Source: an uncultured Flavobacteriales bacterium (GTDB taxonomy: Bacteria; Bacteroidota; Bacteroidia; Flavobacteriales_D; Sanyastnellaceae). Taken from it: DNA of 64,000 nucleotides. Within the stretch, counting starts at the first letter, position 1; each line of letters starts with the position of its first letter. A program made the position numbers and the translations under genes. The notes under the pieces were generated by a model that had not been told where the DNA came from, ran no database searches, and worked only from the letters and a program-made list of their open reading frames with translations. The stretch is from positions 18,098-82,097 of the forward strand of contig CALSMK010000007.1 of the NCBI GenBank assembly GCA_943787435.1, written 5' to 3'. Positions 1 through 8,937 of this stretch are shown piece after piece.

Positions 1-952
1 CTTTGAGCCATTCTGCCTGCCCGGTGGCGTAATAACGGTCCACAAGATCCACGAACACCTTGTCCATGCACATCACCTGGCTCTTTTCAGCAGAGAAGGT
101 GAAGAAATGAACCAAATACTTGAACATGTCTGGGTCACTGGTAGACCTGGAAATCAACTTGTTGACCTCGGCCAAAGCGGTATCTGGAAGCTGCGGCATG
201 ACAGAATTCCAGTATTGTTCCAAGAGGGTGTGCAACGCCGGATCGCGAACCAATCGCCCATCCGTGAAGTCCACCCGACCCCAGTATAAATCCCTGAATT
301 TGTAATAACGCCAAAGCTGCGGATTCTCGACACCCATGGGCGCCTCGGGCACCTCGGGCTCTTGAACCATTCGAATCATTTTCGCAAAGAGCGTCTCGCC
401 ATGCTCTCTTTGCACGCGGTCCTGTTCGGCTTGAACCTGCAAATTCAACACCTCCAAGTCTTGAACCAGTTGAGCGCGGCTGGCTTCAGAAAGGGCGGTG
501 TCTCTGGCCGAAGCATCGATTGGCGCCCTTTTCTCACGCATGTCTTGGATGAAGCCCAAGTAGTCGTAAAACAACTTGGTATCCAGACCTTTCGACACTT
601 CAACACTGGCAGGCAAGTTGGCCAAGTCGGCAGTCAACTCGATGGGTGAGCCTGTGACGATGAACTCCAAGAATGCATTTCCGGGAAGAACCAGTCCATA
701 TTTCCCTCCCTTGTCCGCGGGTGGAGAAGGGTAGGAAAGGCGGCCTTTCGATGCCACCAAAGCCGTATCGGCGTAGTACATCTTGTTTCCGTAATAATTG
801 GCGAGGTACACGGTATCCCCTGGGTTCAAACCCTCAATCTGAAAAGACAACTCAGCCTCGGACTGACCATGGACCAATGGCAGCGAAGAGAGAACAACAA
901 CGAAGGCAACAATCCTTTGAATCATCATGTGCTTGATCAAATTGAACATCAT
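1..952 (-). CDS. Thioredoxin-family secreted protein, N-terminal part (DUF4369/DUF5106-like), cut by window edge
   Basis: Reading the minus strand from ATG at 952 (alternatives at 949, 928 and 925) gives an uninterrupted frame to base 1, so the 3' end lies outside the window. The protein starts with a short basic stretch and a hydrophobic signal segment ending around LVHGQ. A beta-rich domain with NPGDTVYLANYYG and GNAFLEFIV follows, as in DUF4369. The later part (PAxxVENPQLWRYYK, FVDLVDRYYATGQAEW) resembles DUF5106, which in Bacteroidota precedes a TlpA-like thioredoxin domain. That catalytic domain with its CxxC would lie beyond base 1 and cannot be seen. Likely a periplasmic thiol-disulfide protein. 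The family call comes from motif memory, not a search. The gene is divergent from the SDR gene starting at 986. Confidence 0.75.
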   Translation of the reverse strand, partial: MMFNLIKHMMIQRIVAFVVVLSSLPLVHGQSEAELSFQIEGLNPGDTVYLANYYGNKMYYADTALVASKGRLSYPSPPADKGGKYGLVLPGNAFLEFIVTGSPIELTADLANLPASVEVSKGLDTKLFYDYLGFIQDMREKRAPIDASARDTALSEASRAQLVQDLEVLNLQVQAEQDRVQREHGETLFAKMIRMVQEPEVPEAPMGVENPQLWRYYKFRDLYWGRVDFTDGRLVRDPALHTLLEQYWNSVMPQLPDTALAEVNKLISRSTSDPDMFKYLVHFFTFSAEKSQVMCMDKVFVDLVDRYYATGQAEWLK

Positions 953-985
953 CGATGGGTGGACGGCTAATTTAGCCTCAACGAC

Positions 986-1792
986 ATGGGTTTTACTGTG
1001 AAAGAATACTACTCCTTCGGGATCCTGGGGTGCGGATGGCTTGGCCGCGCTGTCGCATCCAAATTGCGCAGCCTCAACAAGAGCTCATGGGGAAGCAGCC
1101 GAAGTGAAGCTTCTTGGCCCGCCATTGAAGATGCAGGGGCCACACCCGTTCTTTTTGATTCGAGCCAACCCTCTGACATTCAATCAGAATGGCCCTCCTG
1201 TGACACTTTGCTCATTTGCTGTCCGCCTTCTGCAGGCATGCCCACCTTCGAGAGGGCCGCTGCCTTTGCCCGGAAACACGCCAAGTGGACCGTGTTGATC
1301 AGCAGTACAAGCGTTTACCCAGACGAGGGCCGAAGCATGATTGAAGATGACGCCATTCGGCGATTGAGTCCACATTCCGGGGCTTGCCTGCTCGACATCG
1401 AACAATGTTTCGAATCCAGCCGCACCAGCATCCTCAGAGCCGGAGGTCTCTTTGGCCCCAACAGGCATCCCGGCAAGTTCATTCAGGGAAAGCCACTGGC
1501 TCGACCTCAAGATGCCGTGAACATGGTGCACCAAGACGATGTACTACGTGCCATTCTGTTCTCAGCAGAAAACCAATTGGAAGGGCCGCACAACTTGGTG
1601 GCTCCACAACACATCACGCGCGCTGCTTTTTACCATGCTGCAGGTGCAACTGAGCACCCTAAGGACAACAACTCTGAGCCTCAAGGCCGAAAGGTCTTGG
1701 CGGACAAACTTCAGGGAAGGGGCTTTGAGTTTTTACACCCCAACCCCGCCATGCCCCTCAAGAACAAGGGGGCCAAAAACCAATCTCCATGA
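986..1792 (+). CDS. NAD(P)-binding SDR/epimerase-like protein (YeeZ type)
   Basis: 268 residues. The N-terminus has a Rossmann dinucleotide-binding turn, FGILGCGWLGRAVA (about residues 11-24). LLICCPPSAG and VLISSTSVYPDEG follow at the positions where extended SDR proteins have the beta4 and beta5 strands with the catalytic Ser/Tyr region (SSTSVYP). ILRAGGLFGPNRHPGKFI and VNMVHQDDV are typical of the YeeZ-like atypical SDR group, which are predicted NAD(P)-dependent epimerases of unknown substrate. ATG at 986 lies just after the divergent gene. The stop overlaps the next gene by 4 bases (ATGA at 1789), so translation of the hydrolase is probably coupled. The actual reaction cannot be told from sequence. 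Confidence 0.8.
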   Translation: MGFTVKEYYSFGILGCGWLGRAVASKLRSLNKSSWGSSRSEASWPAIEDAGATPVLFDSSQPSDIQSEWPSCDTLLICCPPSAGMPTFERAAAFARKHAKWTVLISSTSVYPDEGRSMIEDDAIRRLSPHSGACLLDIEQCFESSRTSILRAGGLFGPNRHPGKFIQGKPLARPQDAVNMVHQDDVLRAILFSAENQLEGPHNLVAPQHITRAAFYHAAGATEHPKDNNSEPQGRKVLADKLQGRGFEFLHPNPAMPLKNKGAKNQSP

Positions 1793-2679
1793 ACGTCCAG
1801 CATTTGCCTTTTGAATTGGAGCGAGCTGGAGATCGCACCCTGCACGGGGACTGGCATGTCCCCTTGGACCAAGTTGCGCAAGGAACGGTGCTGTTTTTAC
1901 ACGGCTACAAAGGCTACAAGGATTGGGGCGCTTGGAATATGGTGGGCGACATTTTTGCCCGTCAAGGTTGGCGATTCTTGAGGATCAACTTCACCCACAA
2001 CGGCACTTCCTTCGATCACCCAAATGAGTTCGTCGACTTGGAAGCGTTCTCACTCAACACCCACCGCCGGGAACTCGATGAAACCCTCGCTGTGATCCAA
2101 GCCCTGCGCTCCAAAGGTACCGTTGATTCTCACGAGACGCTTCAAGGCCCTCTGGCCATCATCGGACACAGCCGGGGAGGAGGGGTGGCATGTCTGGCTG
2201 CTGCAGAGTGGAATGAAGTCCACGGACGAACCGGCCTTGAACCCGTCAGTCACCTCGTCACTTGGGCTTCGGTAGATGACTTTCAGTCTCGGTTTCCCAA
2301 GGGGGAGTCTTTGGCCCAATGGGAAGCGTCCAATCGGTTGGAAGTGATCAACCACCGAACCCGGCAAAGGCTTCATCACCAATGGGGGTTCTATTCTGAT
2401 TTTCAGGATCATCAAGTCCGGTTGAATGTCCGCCGAGCTGTCGAGCAGTTCCGTGGCCCTTCATTGGTGGCCCATTGCAAAGACGACCCCGCCGTTGACG
2501 TGAAACACGCTCTTCGATTGGCCGAGTGGTCTCAAGACCCCACGTTGTTCATCATGGACGAAGGGGGTCACACATTTGGGTCGGGTGAGCCTTGGGAGAA
2601 GGCAGAATTGCCTTCCGTTCTCATGGCCATGACGCAAACGACCCTGCACTTCCTAGAGGAAGGCAGGGCCGCTGAATAA
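1789..2679 (+). CDS. Alpha/beta hydrolase
   Basis: 296 residues with no signal peptide, so probably cytoplasmic. The fold is recognisable from the oxyanion stretch VLFLHGYKGYKDWGAWN (near residue 38), the nucleophile elbow GHSRGG (about residue 125, Ser nucleophile), a late Asp region (VAHCKDDPAVDVKHA) and a final His (DEGGHTFGSGEPW, about 260), the usual Ser-Asp-His order. Such proteins act as esterases, lipases or dipeptidyl hydrolases; the substrate is unknown. It overlaps the SDR gene by 4 bases and converges on the T9SS protein gene, whose stop is 13 bases away. Confidence 0.85.
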   Translation: MNVQHLPFELERAGDRTLHGDWHVPLDQVAQGTVLFLHGYKGYKDWGAWNMVGDIFARQGWRFLRINFTHNGTSFDHPNEFVDLEAFSLNTHRRELDETLAVIQALRSKGTVDSHETLQGPLAIIGHSRGGGVACLAAAEWNEVHGRTGLEPVSHLVTWASVDDFQSRFPKGESLAQWEASNRLEVINHRTRQRLHHQWGFYSDFQDHQVRLNVRRAVEQFRGPSLVAHCKDDPAVDVKHALRLAEWSQDPTLFIMDEGGHTFGSGEPWEKAELPSVLMAMTQTTLHFLEEGRAAE

Positions 2680-2692
2680 TGGGGAGTTCGAT

Positions 2693-3595
2693 TTATCGAC
2701 GCACCACCAGCTTGCGCAAAGACTGTTGATCGGCTGACCCGAACAGGTAAACCCCCTCAGGCAAATCAAAGCGAACCGACTGCTGACCAGCATCTACGGC
2801 TTGTCTGGAGACTTCGCGTCCCATCAGGTCCAATACAATCAAATCCTGAGCCTGTTGAATGCCTGTCAACTGAAGACGTCCACTTGTGGGGTTTGGGGAG
2901 AACCCAAAATCGACCACTGCGTTTTCTTCAAGACCCACAAGGACGACATCACTCACCTCCAAAGAGATGTCATCGACCCTGTAGAAACCTTGTGTGGTTC
3001 CGTCGCCGAAGGCAAACAAGTTGACGCTGGAGAAATTGCCGTCATAAACGAATTGAGCCACCTCTTGACCCGCCAGCCAAAACTTGGCCAATCCTTGATC
3101 CAGGTCCACAACCACACGAACTTCAAACCATTCGCCGATGGGCACAGTTACAGGTTCTGCCATTCCCCAAGGACCATCAGCCAGGGCAGAGCCATTGGCA
3201 TCCACAGCGCAGTTCAACTGCCAGCTGCCCGGTTGAGCTGAACCGGGAACATCGGTCCCTTGCACATTGAAATAGGCCGCAAATCCCTCTTCAATGAACA
3301 TCTGATAGGTCAAGCTCCAATTCCCCTCTGACTTGGAAATGTCCAACAACACATCGGTTGGCCCTCCAGCCGCAGCTGTCTGTTCCAACTTCAATGCGTT
3401 CACGCCTTCAGAGGCATTCTCATCTGAAACTTGAGCATCGCCGTCTGTTCCTTCTGTGCCAGCGGTCCATGGGTAGAAGTTGTCACTGACCTCACAGATG
3501 TAATCGCCGGAGGTATACCCTTCAAAATCTTCAGTAAACTGACCTAAAGCCAGCGCAGGAGCAGCCAAAGCCGCAACAAGTAGCGTTTTATTCAT
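2693..3595 (-). CDS. Secreted protein with T9SS type A sorting domain
   Basis: 300 residues from ATG at 3595 (an upstream in-frame GTG at 3613 is less likely). The signal peptide is MNKTLLVAALAAPALALG. The body FTEDFEGYTSGDYI...SWQLNCAVDANG...FEVRVVVDLDQGLAKFWLAGQEVAQF is a jelly-roll, LamG/concanavalin-like sandwich. The last about 75 residues are a type IX secretion C-terminal domain: FSPNPTSGRLQL, a LIVLDLMGREV strand, LPEGVYLF and a final basic KLVVRR. It should be exported through the Por/T9SS machinery and anchored at or released from the cell surface. No catalytic motif is visible, so a binding or adhesive role is only an inference. Confidence 0.85.
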   Translation of the reverse strand: MNKTLLVAALAAPALALGQFTEDFEGYTSGDYICEVSDNFYPWTAGTEGTDGDAQVSDENASEGVNALKLEQTAAAGGPTDVLLDISKSEGNWSLTYQMFIEEGFAAYFNVQGTDVPGSAQPGSWQLNCAVDANGSALADGPWGMAEPVTVPIGEWFEVRVVVDLDQGLAKFWLAGQEVAQFVYDGNFSSVNLFAFGDGTTQGFYRVDDISLEVSDVVLVGLEENAVVDFGFSPNPTSGRLQLTGIQQAQDLIVLDLMGREVSRQAVDAGQQSVRFDLPEGVYLFGSADQQSLRKLVVRR

Positions 3596-3604
3596 GTTTT
3601 GGTG

Positions 3605-3631
3605 TTTGGTCACAAGGTAATTCTACCTTCG
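3605..3631 (+). promoter_or_regulatory. Candidate promoter for the DUF2797 gene
   Basis: TTTG at 3605-3608 and TACCTTCG at 3624-3631 fit the Bacteroidota -33/-7 pattern (TTTG, TAnnTTnG). The 15-base spacer is shorter than usual. It lies 13 bases before ATG 3645. No start site data are available. Confidence 0.4.
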
Positions 3632-3644
3632 AACACAACGAAAC

Positions 3645-4484
3645 ATGATGAAAGGAGAAGGGAACATCAGGAAGTTGAAAGTCGCACTGAGCGATGGAGG
3701 AAAGGTCACCTACACCTTGAATACAGCCGATGTCTTGACCCCATTGGATGGGGTTAAACTCGATTCATGGATAGGAAAACCGATTCAAATCGAATCCACA
3801 GGTAAAATCCACTGCACGGTATCCGGAAAAAGCATCCGAAAAACCTACGGCGATGGCATGTCCTTCGATGCATTCCAGTCTTCACCACTGGCCGTAGAAA
3901 GCATCATTCGACCTGAATTGAGTCGGATTCACGAAGGCATCGCTTTGCGGGATGCAGAATGGGAAGAGGCCCACCACAATCAGCCCCATGTGGTGTATTT
4001 GTCCCTCACCAGCGGCATCAAAGTCGGGGTCACCAGAGAAACCAATGTCCCTTCCCGGTGGATTGACCAAGGCGCGAGTGGTGCTGTTGTTCTGGCCCGC
4101 ACACCTTACAGACAGCTTGCCGGTCTGATCGAGGTGGCCATGAAATCCCATTTCATGGACAAGACCAACTGGAGAAAAATGCTGGTTGCCGGAAACCCGG
4201 ATCCCGCAAGTGTGGTTGCAGACTTGACCGAAGCCAAAGACGAGGCCTATGAGGTCTGCCCACCGGATTACGAAGACTTCTTGGACGACGACGACACCGT
4301 CACTTTGCTCGAATACCCCGGAGTTTCCTTTCCAGTTAAGGTGCAATCCCTCAACCTCACCAAGGAGCCCAACATCGAAGGAACCCTTGAAGCCATCAAA
4401 GGACAATACTTCATTCTAGATGGAGGCCGGGTCTTCAACGTTCGCCGCCACTCTGGCCATCAGGTGAAATGGACCTTGGGTTGA
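3645..4484 (+). CDS. DUF2797 family protein
   Basis: 279 residues, no signal peptide. The second half carries the stretch that marks the DUF2797 family in my recollection: HVVYLSLTSGIKVGVTR, RWIDQGASGAVVLAR, TPYRQLAGLIEVAMK and DKTNWRKML. The VYLSLTSG...KVGVTR arrangement is reminiscent of a GIY-YIG-like fold, but a nuclease function has not been shown to my knowledge and I do not claim one. The N-terminal 90 residues are a small beta-rich domain without recognisable cysteine clusters. The function is unknown. ATG at 3645 is followed by another in-frame ATG at 3648. It converges with yqgE, whose stop is only 2 bases away. Confidence 0.75.
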   Translation: MMKGEGNIRKLKVALSDGGKVTYTLNTADVLTPLDGVKLDSWIGKPIQIESTGKIHCTVSGKSIRKTYGDGMSFDAFQSSPLAVESIIRPELSRIHEGIALRDAEWEEAHHNQPHVVYLSLTSGIKVGVTRETNVPSRWIDQGASGAVVLARTPYRQLAGLIEVAMKSHFMDKTNWRKMLVAGNPDPASVVADLTEAKDEAYEVCPPDYEDFLDDDDTVTLLEYPGVSFPVKVQSLNLTKEPNIEGTLEAIKGQYFILDGGRVFNVRRHSGHQVKWTLG

Positions 4485-4486
4485 AT

Positions 4487-5101
4487 TCAGTTCAAGCTCG
4501 GGTCTTGGGGCAGTTGGGTCACCTTGGCGAACCCTGGACCCTTGGAGGACAACAGTTTCGCCCAAAGCCCTTTGGAACTTGAGTCCATCACCACGTTCAT
4601 CTTTTCTGGGGCAGGCAAATCGTGCACGTACCAGCTGCTCCCTTCCATCTCATCCTTCAACTGACCGGGCGCCCAGCCAGAATAGCCCGCAAAAAACCGA
4701 ACGTCTGTTGGACCAGCGGATTCAGCGTTCAAGATCCCTTTCAACGCATCAAAATCTCCGCCCATCCACAGTCCAGGCAAAACGGGAATGGATTCGGCCA
4801 CACGATCGCCAAAACGGTGCAAATAAAAGAGGCTGTCTGCATGGATTGGACCACCCCTGTGCACCTCTTGCTCCACAGACCAAGATTCCGCGTCAGGCAG
4901 GAGGGAGGTCAAATTCCTTTGCATGCCATTGTCCAGGACGAACCCCATGGACCCTTCTTCGTCGTGATTGCACAGGAACAGCACTTTCCTTCCGAACCAA
5001 GGGTCCAACAAAAACGGCTCTGACAAAAGAAACTGACCGGCCATTGGCTCGGCATCAGAAGGGGGGACCATTTCCATGCCGCAATTTCTCAAATTTGACA
5101 T
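4487..5101 (-). CDS. YqgE/AlgH (UPF0301) family protein
   Basis: 204 residues, close to the usual 185-200. Family hallmarks are seen in order: GQFLLSEPFLLDPWFGRKVLFLC near the N-terminus, then HDEEGSMGFVLD, the central HRGGPIHADSLFYLH and the late RFFAGYSGWAPGQLKDE. These match the conserved core of YqgE/AlgH proteins, single-domain cytoplasmic proteins of uncertain biochemical role (named for a link to alginate regulation in Pseudomonas). ATG at 5101 leaves 50 bases to the divergent peptidase gene. An internal ATG (residue 9) is possible as the start. Confidence 0.9.
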   Translation of the reverse strand: MSNLRNCGMEMVPPSDAEPMAGQFLLSEPFLLDPWFGRKVLFLCNHDEEGSMGFVLDNGMQRNLTSLLPDAESWSVEQEVHRGGPIHADSLFYLHRFGDRVAESIPVLPGLWMGGDFDALKGILNAESAGPTDVRFFAGYSGWAPGQLKDEMEGSSWYVHDLPAPEKMNVVMDSSSKGLWAKLLSSKGPGFAKVTQLPQDPSLN

Positions 5102-5151
5102 TGATGAATCCCTTGTCTTTCATTTCAAGTTCACCACTTACCCGTATTGGC

Positions 5152-6870
5152 ATGCTAAAACTCAAAATGGCCGCGATTCTCGTCCTTGCTGGCCAACTTG
5201 GCTCCGTGGTTTCCGCCCAATCTTCTTCATTGGGTCAAACGCCCACATGGCAAGAGGCCATTGACGCCTATTCCGCTTTGCACGATGCGCATCCCCAAGA
5301 AACCACGTTCGAGGCGATGGGGATGAGTGATGTCGGACGCCCCTTGCATTTGTTCACCCTTGGCCCCAGTGATGCAGCATTGAAAATCCTAATCAACAAC
5401 GCCATACATCCGGGTGAGCCCTGCGGAGTCAATGCCTGCATTCAATGGGCAAACGAATTGCTTCAGAATCCGCAAGCGCTGCCCGAAGGTGTTCAAATTG
5501 GAATGGTGCCCATGTACAATGTTGGAGGAGGCCTCAGGCGAAACTGTTGCACACGGGCCAACCAACAAGGCCCAGAGGAATACGGATTTAGAGGCAACGC
5601 CAGAAACCTCGACCTCAACCGGGACTTCATCAAGTGTGACAGCCGCAACGCACTCACATTCAACAAGATGTTCACCGATTTCGCGCCGGATATTTTTGTA
5701 GACACCCACACCTCCAATGGGGCAGATTACCCAGCTGAAATGACCCTCATCTGCACCCAGCCCGACAAGTTGGGAGGCCCCCTTGGCCAATGGCTCGAGG
5801 GCACACTCCTTCCAGAATTGTATGGCGAAATGGAAAAGCGAGGGCCCGCTATGACGCCCTACGTCTACAGCTTAAAATCAACACCGGATTCTGGGATTCA
5901 AGACTACCTCGAAACACCGCGATACAGCACAGGCTATGCCGCTCTGCACCACACCATTGGCTTCACCTCTGAAGCCCACATGCTGAAGCCCTTCGACCAA
6001 CGGGTTGAGGCCACCAAAAGGTTCCTTGAAGTCGTTTTGGACTGCGGCGTCAAGCACAAAGACGACATCCGAACCCTTCGCAAACAACAAGCCGAGACCT
6101 ACCTCGAAGGGGACACGCATTCAGTGGCTTGGGAATTGGACACCACCGCCATTGACTCGATTGCCTTTACTGGATACGCTGCCCGATATGAATGGAGCGC
6201 CATCACCGGGGAGCGGCGGCTTCGATACGACCACGATTCAACTTGGACCCAACAAATCCCTTACCTACACACCTTTCGTCCCACCAGAAGTGTGATGGTT
6301 CCTGCCGCATTCATTGTTCCGCAAGCATGGCGGCATGTTTTGGAACGGCTGAGTGCCAATGGGGTCGAATTCACCACGGTACCACAAGACACCAGCATAA
6401 TGGCAGAGGTGGCTCACATCTTGGAGCACAATGCTTCTTCCCGGCCATATGAAGGCCACCACTACAGAACAGTCAACAAGGTGGAACGCACCATGGAGCA
6501 GGTGCAACTGTTCGCCGGTGACGTCGTCATCCCATTGGACCAACCATGCGCCCGCTATTTGATTGAAACCTTGAGCCCAGAAGGAGTAGATTCCTTCATG
6601 GCGTGGAATTTCTTCGACAGCGCACTCCAACAAAAAGAATACTTCTCTGCCTATGTCTTCGAGGAAACGGCTGCTGAATTGTTGGAACAAAATCCAGAGT
6701 GGGGAAGGGCTTTGGAAGAAGAGAAACAGCGCCTACTCTCCAGCGGAAGCAACATGGGAGCCAGACAACAACTGGATTTCATTTACCAAAAGTCTGACCT
6801 TGCAGAAGGAACCTCAGATCGACACCCCATCTTCACCATTCCAGCAGGAACCCCCATTCCATTCCAATGA
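5152..6870 (+). CDS. M14 family zinc carboxypeptidase, secreted
   Basis: 572 residues from ATG 5152; the open frame extends upstream but has no signal peptide there, whereas residues 1-22 here form one (LKMAAILVLAGQLGSVVSAQ). Zinc-binding residues fit M14: the first His-Glu pair in NAIHPGEPCG (about residue 86) and a later His in FVDTHTSNGADYP. The substrate-binding stretch RNLDLNRDF and a probable catalytic Glu in GFTSEAHM also match. Such enzymes remove C-terminal residues from peptides outside the cytoplasm. The C-terminal third (about residues 370-572) has no family I recognise. The stop overlaps the next start by 4 bases (ATGA at 6867), so the two form a translationally coupled pair. Confidence 0.88.
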   Translation: MLKLKMAAILVLAGQLGSVVSAQSSSLGQTPTWQEAIDAYSALHDAHPQETTFEAMGMSDVGRPLHLFTLGPSDAALKILINNAIHPGEPCGVNACIQWANELLQNPQALPEGVQIGMVPMYNVGGGLRRNCCTRANQQGPEEYGFRGNARNLDLNRDFIKCDSRNALTFNKMFTDFAPDIFVDTHTSNGADYPAEMTLICTQPDKLGGPLGQWLEGTLLPELYGEMEKRGPAMTPYVYSLKSTPDSGIQDYLETPRYSTGYAALHHTIGFTSEAHMLKPFDQRVEATKRFLEVVLDCGVKHKDDIRTLRKQQAETYLEGDTHSVAWELDTTAIDSIAFTGYAARYEWSAITGERRLRYDHDSTWTQQIPYLHTFRPTRSVMVPAAFIVPQAWRHVLERLSANGVEFTTVPQDTSIMAEVAHILEHNASSRPYEGHHYRTVNKVERTMEQVQLFAGDVVIPLDQPCARYLIETLSPEGVDSFMAWNFFDSALQQKEYFSAYVFEETAAELLEQNPEWGRALEEEKQRLLSSGSNMGARQQLDFIYQKSDLAEGTSDRHPIFTIPAGTPIPFQ

Positions 6871-7736
6871 GCGACTTGCTTCATCAGGTGATTTCCGGAT
6901 ACCACCAAGCGGTAAGAAATTTGAGAAAAGAGGTCTTGGACGCTTCACCCAGTCAATGGAGGTTGGCCGCAGACACCGTTGCCAGGTTGTACATCGCCCC
7001 CAAAGACCTGCACATTGAACGTTTTGAATGGCAAGGAATGCCCACTGAATGCATTCGCCGGACCTCCACCAAGGAAGACGCCAAGCCCATCATTTGGATC
7101 CATGGTGGTGGCTTCGCCTTCTGTTCTCCGCGCACCCACCGGGCCGCAGCTTCTGCCATTTCAAAAGTCACCCAACGTCCCGTTTGGCTGCCAGAATACC
7201 CATTGGCTCCCGAGCATCCATATCCCGCGGCACTGAACGCCTTGACTCAAATTCAACAGGATGGCCCCATGGACATCATTGGGGATTCAGCAGGGGGCAA
7301 TCTGGCCCTTTCTTGGGGCCTGCGGCGCTCGGCACAAGACCGCTTGCTTTTGCTGTCTCCTTGGCTGGACCTGAGGGTCGATGCACATTCTGCCAAGATG
7401 AATTCCGCCGCGCACAGCGCATTTGACAGGGAAGACCTTAGAGAGTACGCCTCCTTGTACCTCAAAGGTCATTCGCCCACCCAAGAGGATTGCAGCCCTG
7501 TTCTTGCCTCAGACAAGGCACTCCAGGGAATTCACTCGGTTTACATTGAATCTTCAAAATCCGAATTGCTTCACAGCGACTCCCTTGCATTCACAGAACG
7601 GTGCCAGGGTGCCGGAATTTCGGTGGAACACCGCATCGAAGACTCTGCGCATCATGGTTGGTGCTTGTTCCCAGACTTGCTTCCAGAAGCCAAAAGAAGC
7701 GTCGAGCACATGGCCCGCTTTTTGGCCAAACGCTGA
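6867..7736 (+). CDS. Alpha/beta hydrolase of the HSL (hormone-sensitive lipase) type
   Basis: 289 residues, cytoplasmic by appearance. The HSL signature HGGGFAF (about residue 80) forms the oxyanion hole and GDSAGGNLA (about residue 140) carries the nucleophile Ser. The acid lies near VYIESSKSELLHSDS and the His in DSAHHGWCLFP. This is the family IV esterase/acetyl-hydrolase arrangement. The substrate is unknown, probably a short acyl ester. Start ATG overlaps the M14 stop by 4 bases. It converges with the aminotransferase gene 7 bases downstream. Confidence 0.88.
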   Translation: MSDLLHQVISGYHQAVRNLRKEVLDASPSQWRLAADTVARLYIAPKDLHIERFEWQGMPTECIRRTSTKEDAKPIIWIHGGGFAFCSPRTHRAAASAISKVTQRPVWLPEYPLAPEHPYPAALNALTQIQQDGPMDIIGDSAGGNLALSWGLRRSAQDRLLLLSPWLDLRVDAHSAKMNSAAHSAFDREDLREYASLYLKGHSPTQEDCSPVLASDKALQGIHSVYIESSKSELLHSDSLAFTERCQGAGISVEHRIEDSAHHGWCLFPDLLPEAKRSVEHMARFLAKR

Positions 7737-7743
7737 ATCAGGC

Positions 7744-8937
7744 CTAATCAGACACAGAATCCAGCGCCTCCAGCAACAAGGCCAAGGCCTGATCCAGCTC
7801 TCGAGGAGATGCATTGAGCGGTGGCGCCAATCGGAAGCCTTGGGGACGGCTGAGAAACCAAAAACAAACCAAGCCTTTGGATCTGGCAGAAGCCACCAGC
7901 TTGGATACACGCTCCGGTCCATCCAAATCCACACCAAGAAAGTGTCCCATGCCACGCACTTCGCACACGGCAGGATGGCCGGTTAAGGCCTGCTTCCAAC
8001 GTTCTCCTGTGGCTGTGATTTCAGACCAATCCAACTGCCCCAATTCTTGCAGAAACGCAGCCGAAGCTGCACAGGCCAATGGGTGCCCTCCAAATGTGGT
8101 GATGTGGCCGAGCTTGGGGCTTTCCCGGAGGGCGATCATTCGTTTTTTGGAAGAAACAAAAGCTCCGATGGGCATTCCTCCACCCAAGGCCTTGCCCAAA
8201 ACAAGAATATCGGGCACAACGCCAGTGCGCTGGAACGCGTGCAATGCACCTGTTCTGCCCAATCCGCATTGGATTTCATCCAAAATCAACAAAGCTCCAG
8301 TCTGGCTGCATCGCTCACGCAGTGCAGTGAGGTAGGCCAAAGACAAGGGGCGAATCCCCGCATCGCCTTGGACAGTTTCCACGCAAACTGCAGCCGTTAG
8401 GTGGGTGATCAACGACAAGGCCTCCGTGTCTTCAAATGGCAAATGGTGCACCTGAGGCAACAAAGGCAAAAACGCATTCCGGCGATGGGAGGGTGTGGAC
8501 AGACTCAAAGCCCCAAACGTAGAGCCGTGATACCCTCCCGAGACCCCAAATATTTCTGTTCGGCCTGTTGACCTTCTCGCCAATTTCATCGCCCCTTCGA
8601 TGGCCTCTGTTCCGCTGTTCACGAAATAGACGGCATCCAATGGCGTATCGCTTAACCCTTTGAGCAAAAGTGCCGCCGCCCGATCCTGTGGCGCTTGCGC
8701 ATATTCACCATAGACCATGACATGCAAGTGTCGGTCCACTTGGTCGTGAATGGCCTGACGAATGGCCGGGTGGCCATGCCCCAGGGAACTGACCCCAATT
8801 CCACTCACGAGGTCAAACAATTTTTCGCCAGACTCCGTCTCCAACCAGCACCCTTCAGCCCGGACGATTCTCTCGCCGAGTGGGTGAGGGGTGGTCATCG
8901 CCAATCCTCGATCGAGAAAATCCTTCGAGTGGCTCAT
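7744..8937 (-). CDS. Class III PLP-dependent aminotransferase
   Basis: 397 residues, typical of the ornithine/acetylornithine/GABA aminotransferase group. Recognisable parts are GIGVSSLGHGHPAI (N-terminal), VNSGTEAIEGAMKLAR (phosphate binding), GGYHGST, the PLP ring contact DEIQCGLGRTG, and the Schiff-base Lys in VLGKALGGGMPIGAF. The substrate cannot be fixed from sequence. The neighbouring genes are not argC/argB-like, so an ArgD role is not supported by context. The ATG at 8937 overlaps the stop of the GH92 gene by 4 bases, so it is the last gene of a three-gene minus-strand operon. Confidence 0.88.
   Translation of the reverse strand: MSHSKDFLDRGLAMTTPHPLGERIVRAEGCWLETESGEKLFDLVSGIGVSSLGHGHPAIRQAIHDQVDRHLHVMVYGEYAQAPQDRAAALLLKGLSDTPLDAVYFVNSGTEAIEGAMKLARRSTGRTEIFGVSGGYHGSTFGALSLSTPSHRRNAFLPLLPQVHHLPFEDTEALSLITHLTAAVCVETVQGDAGIRPLSLAYLTALRERCSQTGALLILDEIQCGLGRTGALHAFQRTGVVPDILVLGKALGGGMPIGAFVSSKKRMIALRESPKLGHITTFGGHPLACAASAAFLQELGQLDWSEITATGERWKQALTGHPAVCEVRGMGHFLGVDLDGPERVSKLVASARSKGLVCFWFLSRPQGFRLAPPLNASPRELDQALALLLEALDSVSD

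Noticed and set aside
4579..5151. N-terminal extension of the M14 peptidase frame
   Set aside because: It overlaps yqgE on the other strand and lacks a signal peptide; ATG 5152 gives a clean one.
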